A program made the translations under genes and the position numbers. A DNA stretch of 28,626 nucleotides, from contig JACPVB010000080.1 of assembly GCA_016191985.1 (NCBI GenBank), positions 1 through 28,626 on the forward strand. Reading direction: 5' to 3'. The stretch comes from Chloroflexota bacterium (GTDB lineage Bacteria; Chloroflexota; Anaerolineae; Anaerolineales; Villigracilaceae). This document shows, piece after piece, positions 13,748 to 22,334 of the stretch. How positions within the stretch are numbered: the stretch's first letter is position 1; the number at the start of each line of letters is the position of its first letter. Under the pieces are notes generated by a model. It saw nothing but the letters and a program-made list of their open reading frames with translations, did no database searches and was not told where the DNA came from.

Positions 13748-13763
13748 CTGCCCAATTTCACTC

Positions 13764-13807
13764 ACTCCCAAACGGAAGGGAAAAAACCAGCCGTTTGGGA
13801 GTTTTGC
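13764..13807 (+). terminator. Rho-independent terminator after the kinase/regulator pair
   Basis: ACTCCCAAACGG (13764-13775) and CCGTTTGGGAGT (13791-13802) form a perfect 12-base stem, followed by TTTGCATTT. A second hairpin, AGTTTTGC/GCAAAACT (13800-13823), shares three bases with the first stem, so the two compete. Confidence 0.65.
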
Positions 13808-13839
13808 ATTTAAACGCAAAACTGTATCCTTTTCACAAG

Positions 13840-14715
13840 ATGAGTGCAAAGGAACTAAAAAGGTTAATTTCCCAGCCTGAGATTCTGGTTGCCCCAGGTG
13901 CAGTGGACGCGTTGACCGCCCGCCTGATCGAGGATTCTGGATTTAGCGCGGTCTATGCCAGCGGAGCAGGAATCGCCAACGCGCAATTCGCCCTGCCTGA
14001 TATTGGTCTGCTCACGATGACCGAAATGATCGAACCCATCCGCCGCATGGTGAGCGCGGTGTCTCTGCCCGTCATAGCCGATGCAGATACGGGCTACGGT
14101 AACGCCGTCAATGTGACGCGCACAGTTCAAGTCTATGAAGAGGCGGGCGTGGCTGCCATCCAACTTGAAGATCAGGTCACGCCAAAAAAGTGCGGTCACT
14201 TCAGCGGCAAGGAAGTCATATCTGCCGATGAAATGGCGCAGAAAATCCATGCCGCTGTGCGAGCGCGGAAGGAAATGCTCATCATCGCCCGCACCGACAG
14301 CCTCGCCACACATGGAATGGAAGAAGCCGTTCGCCGCGCAAAATTATACGTTCGCGCAGGCGCAGACATTATCTTCATCGAAGCGCCCACACAAAAAGAA
14401 CAGATTGCTCAACTGCCCAAGCAAATCAACACACCGTTGTTGTTCAACATGACCGAAGGCGCAAAGACCCCGCCCATCTCACACGATGAACTTCAAGAGA
14501 TGGGCTATCGCATTGTCATCCATCCCAACCTTGCCATGCGGGTAGCGGCGCGCGCCGTGCAAAGCGCGCTGGCTGTCTTGCAGAAAACCCGCAGCAGCGA
14601 ATTGCTCATCCCCACCATGCTCGAATGGAATGAACGTCAGCGATTGGTGCGCCTGCCCGAATGGGAGACGCTGGATAACGAATTGAGCCGCTACGAAACA
14701 GCGGATTCAAGATAA
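13840..14715 (+). CDS. Isocitrate lyase/PEP mutase-superfamily C-C lyase
   Basis: A 291-residue TIM-barrel enzyme. It has the metal-binding DADTGYGNAVNV (about 81-92), LEDQ (E110-D111) and KKCGHFSGKEVI with the catalytic cysteine C118. The cysteine marks a lyase (2-methylisocitrate or dimethylmalate lyase, or an oxaloacetate-decarboxylase-like member) and not a phosphonate-forming mutase. The product would be a 2-oxo acid such as pyruvate plus a second acid. The start at 13840 begins family homology (MSAKELKRLISQPEILVAPG); an upstream frame to 13708 runs through the repeat and terminator. No ribosome site is seen. The tricarboxylate transporter starts 23 bases downstream, so the enzyme probably acts on its cargo. 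Confidence 0.88.
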   Translation: MSAKELKRLISQPEILVAPGAVDALTARLIEDSGFSAVYASGAGIANAQFALPDIGLLTMTEMIEPIRRMVSAVSLPVIADADTGYGNAVNVTRTVQVYEEAGVAAIQLEDQVTPKKCGHFSGKEVISADEMAQKIHAAVRARKEMLIIARTDSLATHGMEEAVRRAKLYVRAGADIIFIEAPTQKEQIAQLPKQINTPLLFNMTEGAKTPPISHDELQEMGYRIVIHPNLAMRVAARAVQSALAVLQKTRSSELLIPTMLEWNERQRLVRLPEWETLDNELSRYETADSR

Positions 14716-14738
14716 ACAATTCACCAAGGAGAAGAAAA

Positions 14739-15797
14739 ATGAATCGCAAATTGAACGTGTTCCTTTCTTTGACGTTGGCACTGGCATTCGTAATGGCTGC
14801 CTGCGCCCCCGCCTCAACCCCGACCGAAGCGCCTGCCACTGAACCCCCAGCAGTAGACGTCCCGACAGAGGCTCCCGCCGCGACCGAAGCACCAACGGCA
14901 TATCGATACCCCACAGAGGGCGTCAACATCATGGCGCCCGCCGCAGCAGGCGGCGGCTGGGACGGTACAGCCAGAGCCATGCAGCCCATCCTTTCTAGCA
15001 TTTCAGGGCAGAATGTTCAGGTCTATAACGTGGCAGGCGCGGGCGGTACGGTTGGCTTGGCGCAATTTGTCAGTGAAGCAGGCGGCAATCCGCACGAATT
15101 GATGGTTGGCGGTTTGGTGATGATCGGAGCGATCCAGACGAACCAATCGCCTGTGAACCTTTCCCAGGTGACGCCGATTGCCCGTCTCACAGCCGAAGCG
15201 GAAGCCATTGTTGTGCCAGCCGACTCGAAATATGAAACCTTCCAGCAGCTGATTGACGACTTTAAAGCGGATCCCACTGCCATCAGTTGGGGCGGCGGCT
15301 CTGCGGGCGGCACCGACCACATTTTGGTTGGGTTGATCGCAAAGGAAGTAGGCGTGGACGCAGCAAAGATCAACTACATCGCTCACTCCGGCGGCGGCGA
15401 AGCAACAGCAGCCATTCTTTCCGGCGCGGTCACTGCGGGAGTGTCCGGTGTATCTGAATTCTCGGACCAAGTGGAAGCCGGCACGATGCGCATCCTCGCA
15501 GTTTCCAGCGAAGAGGCAATCGAAGGCGTGGATGCTCCCACCATCAAAGAATCTGGCGTGGATGTGGCACTCATCAACTGGCGCGCGATCTTCGCCCCAG
15601 CAGACCTCACCACCGAACAACGCGATGCGGTTGTGGCTCTCGTCCAACAGATGCACGACAGCCCGGAATGGCAGACAGCGTTGGAAACGAATGGCTGGTC
15701 TGATTTCTTCCTGGCTGGTGATGAATTTGATACCTTCCTTAGCGATGAAGTTACGCGTATCGAAGGTGTACTGCGCGACATAGGCTTGATTCAATAA
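14739..15797 (+). CDS. tctC: Tripartite tricarboxylate transporter substrate-binding lipoprotein
   Basis: A 352-residue extracytoplasmic receptor. The signal peptide ends in the lipobox VMAAC (C22), followed by a Pro/Thr/Ala-rich tether (about 23-52) of the kind seen on lipoproteins of wall-poor Chloroflexota. The mature domain shows GVNIMAPAAAGGGWDGTARA, VQVYNVAGAGGTVGLAQF and WGGGSAGGTDHILVGLIA, the TctC/Bug fold that binds a carboxylate through two water-mediated loops. AAGGAGAAGAAAA precedes the ATG. Bug proteins bind citrate, tartrate, glutamate or aromatic acids, and the ligand cannot be read here. Its stop overlaps the tctB start. Confidence 0.93.
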   Translation: MNRKLNVFLSLTLALAFVMAACAPASTPTEAPATEPPAVDVPTEAPAATEAPTAYRYPTEGVNIMAPAAAGGGWDGTARAMQPILSSISGQNVQVYNVAGAGGTVGLAQFVSEAGGNPHELMVGGLVMIGAIQTNQSPVNLSQVTPIARLTAEAEAIVVPADSKYETFQQLIDDFKADPTAISWGGGSAGGTDHILVGLIAKEVGVDAAKINYIAHSGGGEATAAILSGAVTAGVSGVSEFSDQVEAGTMRILAVSSEEAIEGVDAPTIKESGVDVALINWRAIFAPADLTTEQRDAVVALVQQMHDSPEWQTALETNGWSDFFLAGDEFDTFLSDEVTRIEGVLRDIGLIQ

Positions 15798-16312
15798 TGA
15801 CCCAAAACGACGCTAAATCCGCATCCTTATCAGCCCGCGCGCTGTTTGGCCTGCGGTTGGCTGCGCTCGTTGTGATACTCCTGGGTGGGGTGATCCTCAC
15901 CCAGGTACCACACATCGGAACTGGAGCCGGTTTCATTGTAGTGGGCCCCCGCGTTTTTCCGACTGTGATTGGAATTGGGGTACTGCTGCTTGGCATCCTG
16001 TTCCTGTTGCGGACAACGTTCCAACCCGACCGCGATCTCATTGCCGAAGTTGAGGCTGAAGAAACTTCCACAGACTGGGCCACGATCGTCCTGACCTTTC
16101 TTTCACTCGTGGTCTATGCGGCGCTGCTAAAACCGCTTGGGTATGCCCTTGCGACTGGGTTGTTTTTCCCGGCTGTGGCGCGTATCTTTGGCAGTACACG
16201 CTTGGGACGTGATGTCATCATCGGTGTGATCCTAGGGCTGGTGATCTATTTGTCCTTTACCCAGATTCTCGGCGTGCGGCTTCCAGCGGGATTACTGGCA
16301 GGTATTTTATAA
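15797..16312 (+). CDS. tctB: Tripartite tricarboxylate transporter small membrane subunit
   Basis: A 171-residue protein with four predicted helices, the size and layout of the TctB subunit. Helices lie at about residues 17-37, 44-67, 92-110 and a paired hydrophobic region (116-165). GAGFIVVGPRVFPTVIGIGVL is typical: a G-P-R-x-F-P turn after helix 1. Start and tctC stop share a base in TAATG, so translation is coupled. TctB supports the large TctA channel and is needed for transport, though its own task is little known. Confidence 0.9.
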   Translation: MTQNDAKSASLSARALFGLRLAALVVILLGGVILTQVPHIGTGAGFIVVGPRVFPTVIGIGVLLLGILFLLRTTFQPDRDLIAEVEAEETSTDWATIVLTFLSLVVYAALLKPLGYALATGLFFPAVARIFGSTRLGRDVIIGVILGLVIYLSFTQILGVRLPAGLLAGIL

Positions 16313-16323
16313 AGGAGCCAAAC

Positions 16324-17862
16324 ATGGATGTTTTCACCAACCTGTTGCACGGCTTTGCCAGCGCACTCACTCCCCAATATTTGCTCCTTGCGGCGCTCGG
16401 CGTCACGCTCGGGACAGCCATTGGCGTGTTGCCGGGTATTGGTCCAGCATTGACCGTGGCATTGTTGTTGCCGCTCACCTACAACTTTGACCCAACTGGC
16501 GCGCTCATCATGTTTGCTGGCATTTACTACGGCGGCATGTATGGCGGCTCGACGACCTCTATTCTGTTAAACACGCCCGGCGAATCAGCTTCGGTGGCAA
16601 CTACATTTGAAGGCTTCGCAATGGCAAAGTCAGGGCGGGGTGGCGCAGCCTTGGCGACCTCAGCAATTGGCTCCTTTGTGGCAGGTACGATCTCCACACT
16701 GCTGCTGACATTCGTCGCGCCCATCATCGCAAAAATCGCCTTACTCTTCCAACCAGCCGATTATTTTTCTCTTACTGTTCTGGCGTTTATGAGCGTGACC
16801 GCGCTGGTAGGAAAATCTTTTTTACGCGGCATGACCAGCCTCTTCATCGGGCTTTTCATTGGCTTGATCGGCATCGATGTATTGACAGGTCAGCCGCGCC
16901 TGACCTTTGGAATGCCTGAACTGTTGGACGGTATTGATGTCGTTGTAGTCGCAGTAGGTCTTTTCGCAGTCGGCGAGGCGCTGTATGTCGCTTCACAGAT
17001 CCGCAATACCAAAGACGAAATATTGCCCGTCAAAAAAGGCATTTGGATGACCAAAGAAGAGTGGAAACGCTCCTGGCCCGCCTGGTTACGCGGCACACTG
17101 ATCGGCTTTCCCTTTGGAGCCTTGCCCGCTGGCGGCGCGGAGATTCCCACCTTTTTGAGTTACACCACCGAAAAGCGCCTATCGAAGAATAAAGAAGAAT
17201 GGGGACATGGCGCCATCGAAGGTGTCGCCGGACCCGAAGCCGCCAATAACGCCGCCTTCTCTGGCGTGCTTGTACCGCTGCTCACGCTGGGTCTGCCTAC
17301 CTCTGCCACGGCAGCCATCCTGTTGGTAGCGTTCCAGATTTACAACCTGCAACCTGGTCCGTTGCTCTTCCAAAAATCGCCAGACCTTGTATGGGCGCTG
17401 ATCGCCAGCCTTTACATCGGCAATGTCATGCTGCTCATTCTGAACTTGCCGCTCATCCGCATCTGGATCAAGATTCTGGAAATCCCGCGCACATTGCTCT
17501 ATGCCGGAATTCTTGTTTTCGGCACGCTCGGCGTGTATAGCATGTCAAACAGCTTCGTAGACGTGATGATTATGTATGCCATTGGCGTCCTCGGTTTTTT
17601 CATGCGCCGATACGGCTTCCCGGTTGGTCCCACTATTCTTGGTGTCATCCTGTTGCCAATGGCAGAGGCGCAATTCCGCCGCGCCCTCTCCATCAGCCAG
17701 GGTGACCTAAGTGTTTTCGTAACCCGCCCCTTATCACTTGGACTTTTGCTGATGGCGGTTGGCGCAGTCCTGCTTCCGTATGTTCCAGTTCTCATTGCGC
17801 GACTAAGACGCAAGCCCGTTGAGTCTAGGCGCATCGTATTTGGAGATGGTCAGGAAGACTAA
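16324..17862 (+). CDS. tctA: Tripartite tricarboxylate transporter large membrane subunit
   Basis: A 512-residue permease with about 11-12 helices that carries out cation-coupled uptake of the carboxylate delivered by TctC. Family marks are LGTAIGVLPGIGPALTVALL (about residues 28-47), MYGGSTTSILLNTPGESASV (about 72-91), GFPFGALPAGGAEIPTFLSY and EGVAGPEAANNAAFSGVLVP. The last two are the paired loop motifs of this family. AAAGGAGCC lies before the ATG and 11 bases separate it from tctB. A terminator-like hairpin follows the stop codon, closing the transport operon. Confidence 0.95.
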   Translation: MDVFTNLLHGFASALTPQYLLLAALGVTLGTAIGVLPGIGPALTVALLLPLTYNFDPTGALIMFAGIYYGGMYGGSTTSILLNTPGESASVATTFEGFAMAKSGRGGAALATSAIGSFVAGTISTLLLTFVAPIIAKIALLFQPADYFSLTVLAFMSVTALVGKSFLRGMTSLFIGLFIGLIGIDVLTGQPRLTFGMPELLDGIDVVVVAVGLFAVGEALYVASQIRNTKDEILPVKKGIWMTKEEWKRSWPAWLRGTLIGFPFGALPAGGAEIPTFLSYTTEKRLSKNKEEWGHGAIEGVAGPEAANNAAFSGVLVPLLTLGLPTSATAAILLVAFQIYNLQPGPLLFQKSPDLVWALIASLYIGNVMLLILNLPLIRIWIKILEIPRTLLYAGILVFGTLGVYSMSNSFVDVMIMYAIGVLGFFMRRYGFPVGPTILGVILLPMAEAQFRRALSISQGDLSVFVTRPLSLGLLLMAVGAVLLPYVPVLIARLRRKPVESRRIVFGDGQED

Positions 17863-17871
17863 ACCGTTTAC

Positions 17872-17916
17872 AATCGGGCATGGTTCTGAAAATAGGAATC
17901 ATGCCCGATTTCATTA
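17872..17916 (+). terminator. Terminator-like hairpin after tctA
   Basis: AATCGGGCATG (17872-17882) and CATGCCCGATT (17900-17910) form a perfect 11-base stem, extended by a few pairs around GTTC/GAAT, then TCATT. The T-run is weak, but the position ten bases past the stop codon fits a terminator. Confidence 0.6.
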
Positions 17917-17959
17917 AAACAGTAGTCTCATTCAAACATCCTTCACCAGCTATCACGAT

Positions 17960-19375
17960 ATGCAAAACTCTTCCCCGTCTTTCAGGATATTCATAGTCGC
18001 CATGATTGTTCTCATGCTGACTTTTCTATCATCCTGCCTGCCTGGGGCAGCCTTGCCACCTCAGACTCCGCCCACACCTGATTCTGCTTCGACAGATTCC
18101 TCAGCCCCGAAAATTATCCCGTTCTTCACCACCGAAAGCGACCCCGATCAACTCGCCGTTTTGCAAGCGCTCATCGTCGAATATCAAAGCCTCAACCCTG
18201 GCATCGAAGTGGACATCGTCATCGCCTCGCCTGCCTCACGCGGAACACGGCTGTTGACCTCGCTTGCTTCGGGCGCAGACCTCGGCATCTTCGAGATCGA
18301 ACCCGCCCTCATGTCACAATGGGCAGACGCGGGTTATCTACTCCCGCTCGATGATGTGGTCATGAACATCGGCGCGGACGATTTCGTCGAAGGCAGCCTC
18401 TTCCAACAAAACGGAACGACCTACGCCGTGCCGTATGCCGTCAGCGTGTATGGACTGTGGGTGCGCAAAGACTTGTTCGAGCAAGCGGGGCTTCCACTTC
18501 CAACAACATACAACGAAGTATTGAACTCCGCAAAAGTTCTGACGAACAGCCAAACTTATGGCATCGCCCTGCCTGCGGGGCAGAACATCGCCACCGTCAA
18601 TTACTTCTCCACCTTCCTCTGGCAAAACGGCGGTGATTATTTCACCTGCGACGGACAAGTCGCATTCGGCGAACCTCAAGCCCTTGAAGCAGTCCGCCGC
18701 TGGCAGGCCCTCACTCAATATGCCCCGCCAGGCTTCACCACCTGGGGCTTCCCCGAACAGATAGACGCCTTCGTCAATGGGCGCGTGGCAATGGCAATGT
18801 ATGCAGGTCGGCTTGGCGTGCAACTCGAAGAAACACATCCTGAATTGGAAAACAAGGTCACGGTCATCTTCCCGCCGTGGGGCGAACAAAAAGTGACCCT
18901 CGGCGTTTGGAGTCGCTTTGCGATTGCCTCTGGCACAAAAAACCAAGCCGAAGCGAAAGCTTTCTTGCAATGGCTCGTCAGCGGCGACAGATTACAACGT
19001 TACGACAGCGTCCTGCCTGGGCACATGATTCCCCCGCTCGATTCCGTGCGTGAAGCGGCACTGGCAAATCCATCTGCTTACACCCAAAAACACGCCGATT
19101 GGATCGAGTCCTTTTACGAATGGTCCGCCTTCACCAATCACCCCGCCATGAACATGGGTTCGGTATCGAACAGTCAATTCACGCGTTCCACCGTCGCTCC
19201 GCCCTGGGCGTGGGAAGTCTTCGGCACCCCTGGCATCGTGGATACCATGCTGCAAGATGTAGCAAATGGAAATGACCCCGAACAAGCCTGGCAGGCAGCC
19301 GTGACCAAAATGGACCAAGCTGTGAATGCATGGAAGTCCATGCACCTGGAATGGAAATCTACTGGATGCAATTGA
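17960..19375 (+). CDS. ABC-type sugar-binding lipoprotein (solute-binding family 1), orphan
   Basis: A 471-residue extracellular binding protein. The signal peptide ends in FLSSC (C26) and a Pro/Ser-rich tether runs to about residue 50. The mature domain carries LVEYQSLNPGIEVDIVIASP near the start. YAVPYAVSVYGLWVRKDLFE, AFVNGRVAMAMYAGRLGV and EAKAFLQWLVSGD follow in the order typical of maltose/oligosaccharide-binding proteins. No ABC permease or ATPase gene is adjacent. It lies between the carboxylate transporter and a regulator/kinase set, so it either shares permeases encoded elsewhere or acts as a sensor partner. No ribosome site precedes the ATG. The role in sugar uptake is family knowledge only. 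Confidence 0.85.
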   Translation: MQNSSPSFRIFIVAMIVLMLTFLSSCLPGAALPPQTPPTPDSASTDSSAPKIIPFFTTESDPDQLAVLQALIVEYQSLNPGIEVDIVIASPASRGTRLLTSLASGADLGIFEIEPALMSQWADAGYLLPLDDVVMNIGADDFVEGSLFQQNGTTYAVPYAVSVYGLWVRKDLFEQAGLPLPTTYNEVLNSAKVLTNSQTYGIALPAGQNIATVNYFSTFLWQNGGDYFTCDGQVAFGEPQALEAVRRWQALTQYAPPGFTTWGFPEQIDAFVNGRVAMAMYAGRLGVQLEETHPELENKVTVIFPPWGEQKVTLGVWSRFAIASGTKNQAEAKAFLQWLVSGDRLQRYDSVLPGHMIPPLDSVREAALANPSAYTQKHADWIESFYEWSAFTNHPAMNMGSVSNSQFTRSTVAPPWAWEVFGTPGIVDTMLQDVANGNDPEQAWQAAVTKMDQAVNAWKSMHLEWKSTGCN

Positions 19376-19489
19376 TCTATTTTTGAAGGGGATTTATCCT
19401 CTCCCACCATTTGATATGAAGAATATTTACTAATTTAGAAGAGTACCTCCATAAGACGGGAAGTGGATCATGAACGCCAATTTTCTCAC

Positions 19490-19517
19490 TTGACATTCTT
19501 CTTATGGATACTATACT
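19490..19517 (+). promoter_or_regulatory. Near-consensus housekeeping promoter
   Basis: TTGACA (19490-19495) and TATACT (19512-19517) are 16 bases apart, one base from ideal spacing and one mismatch from consensus. The transcript would start near 19524 with a leader of about 64 bases before the regulator ATG. Confidence 0.75.
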
Positions 19518-19587
19518 GGAGTTTGAAAGAAACACTGGCTAAGAATTTCAAGGTGTACGATATTCCTACCCGGGGAGGGATAACGAT

Positions 19588-20274
19588 ATGAACAAAGTAG
19601 CGAACAAAATCCGCGTCCTGATCGTGGACGATCATGCCATGGTGCGCCAGGGACTGCGGACGTTTTTGGAATTACAGGACACGTCCGCTCTACCCATCGA
19701 AGTGGCGGGCGAAGCCGCCAACGGTCTCGAAGCCGTAACCCTCGCGAAACAAACCCAACCCGATATCGTCCTGCTCGATCTGGTTATGCCCGAAATGGAC
19801 GGGTTGCAGGCCACGCCCAAAATTATGGAGGCCAGCCCGCGCTCGCGCGTCATCATCCTGACCAGTTTCGGCGAGGAGGATAAAGTCCTGCCGGCCATAC
19901 GCGCGGGGGCGCAAGGATATTTGCTCAAGGACATTCCTCCAACTGAATTGGTTCAGGCTGTGCGCGAGGCGTATCAAGGCAAGGTGCAATTACATCCCGA
20001 GATTGCGAAAAAGTTGATGTCACTGGCGGCGGGGAACGAGAAACCAGCCATGAGTCGCGCCGCTAATCCTGAAGACGGTTTGACTGACCGCGAGCAGGAA
20101 GTCTTGCAACTCATCGCCGATGGGATGAACAACCGCGACATCGCCGCCAAACTCGTCATCAGCGAGAAGACGGTCAAGACACACGTCAGCAACATCCTTG
20201 CAAAATTGAATCTGGATGACCGCACGCAAGCCGCCATCTATGCCTTGCGTCACGGAACCACGGACAAAAAATAA
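19588..20274 (+). CDS. NarL/LuxR-type response regulator
   Basis: A 228-residue regulator. The receiver has D14-D15 and the phosphoacceptor D64 in LLDLVMPEMDGLQA. The DNA-binding domain begins LTDREQEVLQLIADGMNNRD and carries KLVISEKTVKTHVSNILAKL. GGGAGGGATAACG before the ATG is a good ribosome site. The stop shares a base with the start of the kinase gene (TAATG), the usual sign of a cognate pair. Here the regulator precedes its kinase, opposite to the pair at 11224-13648. Confidence 0.93.
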   Translation: MNKVANKIRVLIVDDHAMVRQGLRTFLELQDTSALPIEVAGEAANGLEAVTLAKQTQPDIVLLDLVMPEMDGLQATPKIMEASPRSRVIILTSFGEEDKVLPAIRAGAQGYLLKDIPPTELVQAVREAYQGKVQLHPEIAKKLMSLAAGNEKPAMSRAANPEDGLTDREQEVLQLIADGMNNRDIAAKLVISEKTVKTHVSNILAKLNLDDRTQAAIYALRHGTTDKK

Positions 20275-21482
20275 TGCGCACCGCGGGAGTCTTTTTGATC
20301 TTTGTCGGGGTCGCGCTGCGCGGCGCGGTGCTTTTCTCCGATAACGAGGAACTCCTCGCGGTCCTCGGCATCCTTGCGGCGTACGGCGTACTTCTCATCG
20401 CTGAAACATGGCTTGTTCGTCGCAAGTCTCTTTTCCATTCCCAATTCGCACAAGCAACCTATCTCCTTCTTCAATCCGCTCTCGCCGTCTGGTTGTTGGA
20501 TGTTTCCACCTACGAAGATTTTTTCGCACTCCTGTTCATTCCTCCGAGCCTCGAGGCCGTTTCATTCTTCGGTAGGCGTTACGGATTTTGGTGGATCGCG
20601 GCATTCTCAATTGCCATCCTGAGCGTCATGCAATTTTCCGAGCAGGGTCAACTCTTTGGTCTGGCGATGGGGCTTTTATACAGCGGCATTTGTTTCCTGT
20701 TCGGCGGCTATGCCTCGCAGGTATTAAAAGCCGAAGCCGCGCGTGAGCAAAATCAGAGCGCCTTCGATGAACTGCAAATCGCGCATCGTCAGCTTCAAGG
20801 CTACGCCGACCAGGTGGCGAACCTCGCGGTGGAACACGAACGAAACCGTCTCGCGCGCGACTTACATGACTCGGTCACGCAGACGGTTTTCAGCATGAAT
20901 CTGGCCGCGCAGTCCGCCCGCATCTTGCTGGATAAAGAACCGCCCCTCGATACGGCTTCGCCACTCGGGGCAACGCCTCGCACTACGGGACAGTTGCTCC
21001 GCCTCGAGGAACTTTCCGCGAACGCTTTGAGAGAAATCCAATCCCTCATCTCGCAGTTGAAGCCGCGCTCCCTCGCAGACGAAGGCTTACCATCCGCCTT
21101 GCGACGATTAGCCGATGAGCGTTTATCGCGTGATGGTTTGCAGGTCTCGCTCGAAATTCACGGGGAGAAGAAGCTGTCCGAAGCCGAGACGTTAGGACTT
21201 TATGCCATCGTCAACGAATCCTTGACCAACGTCATCAAACACAGCGGTACACGCGAAGCGTCGGTTCGTTTGAAGTTGAACGATGACATTTCAGCGTTGG
21301 AAATCGAAGATCACGGACGCGGTTTCAATCCACAATCTTTGCAGAATCAGCGCGGACATTTGGGACTGGCGGGCATTTCCGAGCGGGCGTGCGAGATTGG
21401 ATGGACGCTTTCGGTGGAGTCGGAAAAGGATCAGGGAACGCGAATTCTCGTGACGCAGAATCAGGTTGAGGAGTCGAAATGA
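20274..21482 (+). CDS. Membrane histidine kinase (HisKA_3 plus HATPase_c)
   Basis: A 402-residue kinase with about five or six N-terminal helices (to residue ~150) and no large extracytoplasmic domain. Signals are therefore probably sensed within the membrane. A coiled linker (about 152-188) leads to the phosphoacceptor H198 in RNRLARDLHDSVTQTVF. The ATP-binding domain has LYAIVNESLTNVIKHSG, IEDHGRGFNPQ and HLGLAGISERACEIG. It overlaps the next gene by ATGA. That next gene is a shorter paralogue, so the two kinases may form mixed dimers. Confidence 0.9.
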   Translation: MRTAGVFLIFVGVALRGAVLFSDNEELLAVLGILAAYGVLLIAETWLVRRKSLFHSQFAQATYLLLQSALAVWLLDVSTYEDFFALLFIPPSLEAVSFFGRRYGFWWIAAFSIAILSVMQFSEQGQLFGLAMGLLYSGICFLFGGYASQVLKAEAAREQNQSAFDELQIAHRQLQGYADQVANLAVEHERNRLARDLHDSVTQTVFSMNLAAQSARILLDKEPPLDTASPLGATPRTTGQLLRLEELSANALREIQSLISQLKPRSLADEGLPSALRRLADERLSRDGLQVSLEIHGEKKLSEAETLGLYAIVNESLTNVIKHSGTREASVRLKLNDDISALEIEDHGRGFNPQSLQNQRGHLGLAGISERACEIGWTLSVESEKDQGTRILVTQNQVEESK

Positions 21483-22249
21483 AGCGGGCGGAGTATCAAG
21501 GCAGTACTCTGATCGGCTATCTCGTCATCGGCGTGGTCGCGGCGCGCACGCTGGTCTTTTATTGGGAAACGCCGAACCGCGTCATCGCCATCACATTGCT
21601 CGGAATTTTTACATTGTCCTACAGCCTGGAGTCGTGGTTGTCAAATCGCTCGCAGATGCGGCTCTACTTTCCGTTGCAAACGCTATTGGTGATCGTGCTC
21701 TCGAACCTGCGACCATTCCAGGATTTTCAAAGCCTTCTGTATGTCCCGCTTGGCATTCAGGCGTTGCGCGCCTTTTCGCGCCGCGCCGCGTTGACGTGGC
21801 TGGCGGTTTACGCGGCGCTGGTCGCCATCACTGAGATTCTCGGACTCGGCCTCGCGGACGGGCTGGCGTTTCTCCTGCTCTATCTGGCGGTCAGCGCGTT
21901 CCTGGTCTCGTACGATCTGTTGTACGCGCGCACCCAAGCGGACGAAGCCGAAAGCCAGCGCCTGCTCGCGGACTTGCAATCCGCGCACGCGAAGTTGCAG
22001 GACTACGCCGCGCAAGCCGAGGAACTGGCCGCGGCGCGCGAACGCAACCGCCTGGCGCGCGAACTGCACGACTCGGTCAGCCAGACGATCTTCTCGATCA
22101 CGCTCACGTCGCAATCGGCGCGTCTGCTTTTGGAGCGCGACCCCGCCCGCGTCCCCGAACAGATTGACCGCCTGCAAACGATGACCGAGGAAGCACTTTC
22201 TCAATTGCGCTCGTTGATCGCGCAACTGCGACCCCCGCAAAACCCATAA
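21479..22249 (+). CDS. Truncated histidine kinase lacking the ATP-binding domain
   Basis: A 256-residue paralogue of the kinase just upstream. It has the same membrane domain of about five helices, the same linker, and the phosphoacceptor H197 in RNRLARELHDSVSQTIFSIT. It stops after LRSLIAQLRPPQNP, exactly where the second dimerisation helix ends, and has no N, G1 or G2 boxes. The bases after the stop are a long inverted repeat, with no remnant of an ATPase domain that I can read. It may be a decayed kinase. Alternatively it could be a working partner whose histidine is phosphorylated by the full kinase. The frame is intact, and the start overlaps the upstream stop by ATGA. Confidence 0.85.
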   Translation: MKRAEYQGSTLIGYLVIGVVAARTLVFYWETPNRVIAITLLGIFTLSYSLESWLSNRSQMRLYFPLQTLLVIVLSNLRPFQDFQSLLYVPLGIQALRAFSRRAALTWLAVYAALVAITEILGLGLADGLAFLLLYLAVSAFLVSYDLLYARTQADEAESQRLLADLQSAHAKLQDYAAQAEELAAARERNRLARELHDSVSQTIFSITLTSQSARLLLERDPARVPEQIDRLQTMTEEALSQLRSLIAQLRPPQNP

Positions 22250-22256
22250 TTTTTTA

Positions 22257-22332
22257 CCACAAAGGGCACGAAGAAACACAAAGGAAAAACTTTTGGCTTT
22301 TTCCTTCGTGACTCTTTGTGTCCTTTGTGTTT
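22257..22332. repeat. Imperfect inverted repeat of CACAAAGG elements
   Basis: The left arm, starting CCACAAAGGGCACGAAG, pairs imperfectly with a right arm of about equal length ending CTTTGTGTCCTTTGTG. The centre is AAAACTTTTGGCTTTTTCC. It starts within ten bases of the truncated kinase stop codon. It may act as a terminator, and it appears related to the CACAGAGG repeat in hemD. Confidence 0.65.
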
Positions 22333-22334
22333 AG

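Noticed and set aside
13840..14715. Lyase considered as phosphoenolpyruvate mutase
   Set aside because: The KKCGH motif with catalytic cysteine marks lyases. Mutases lack it, and no phosphonate genes are nearby.
13331..22279. Long open frames on the minus strand opposite the plus-strand genes (for example 13331-13849, 15003-15794, 18338-18970, 21683-22279)
   Set aside because: Each lies opposite a well-supported gene and reads as low-complexity or basic sequence without family motifs. They are shadows of codon bias.
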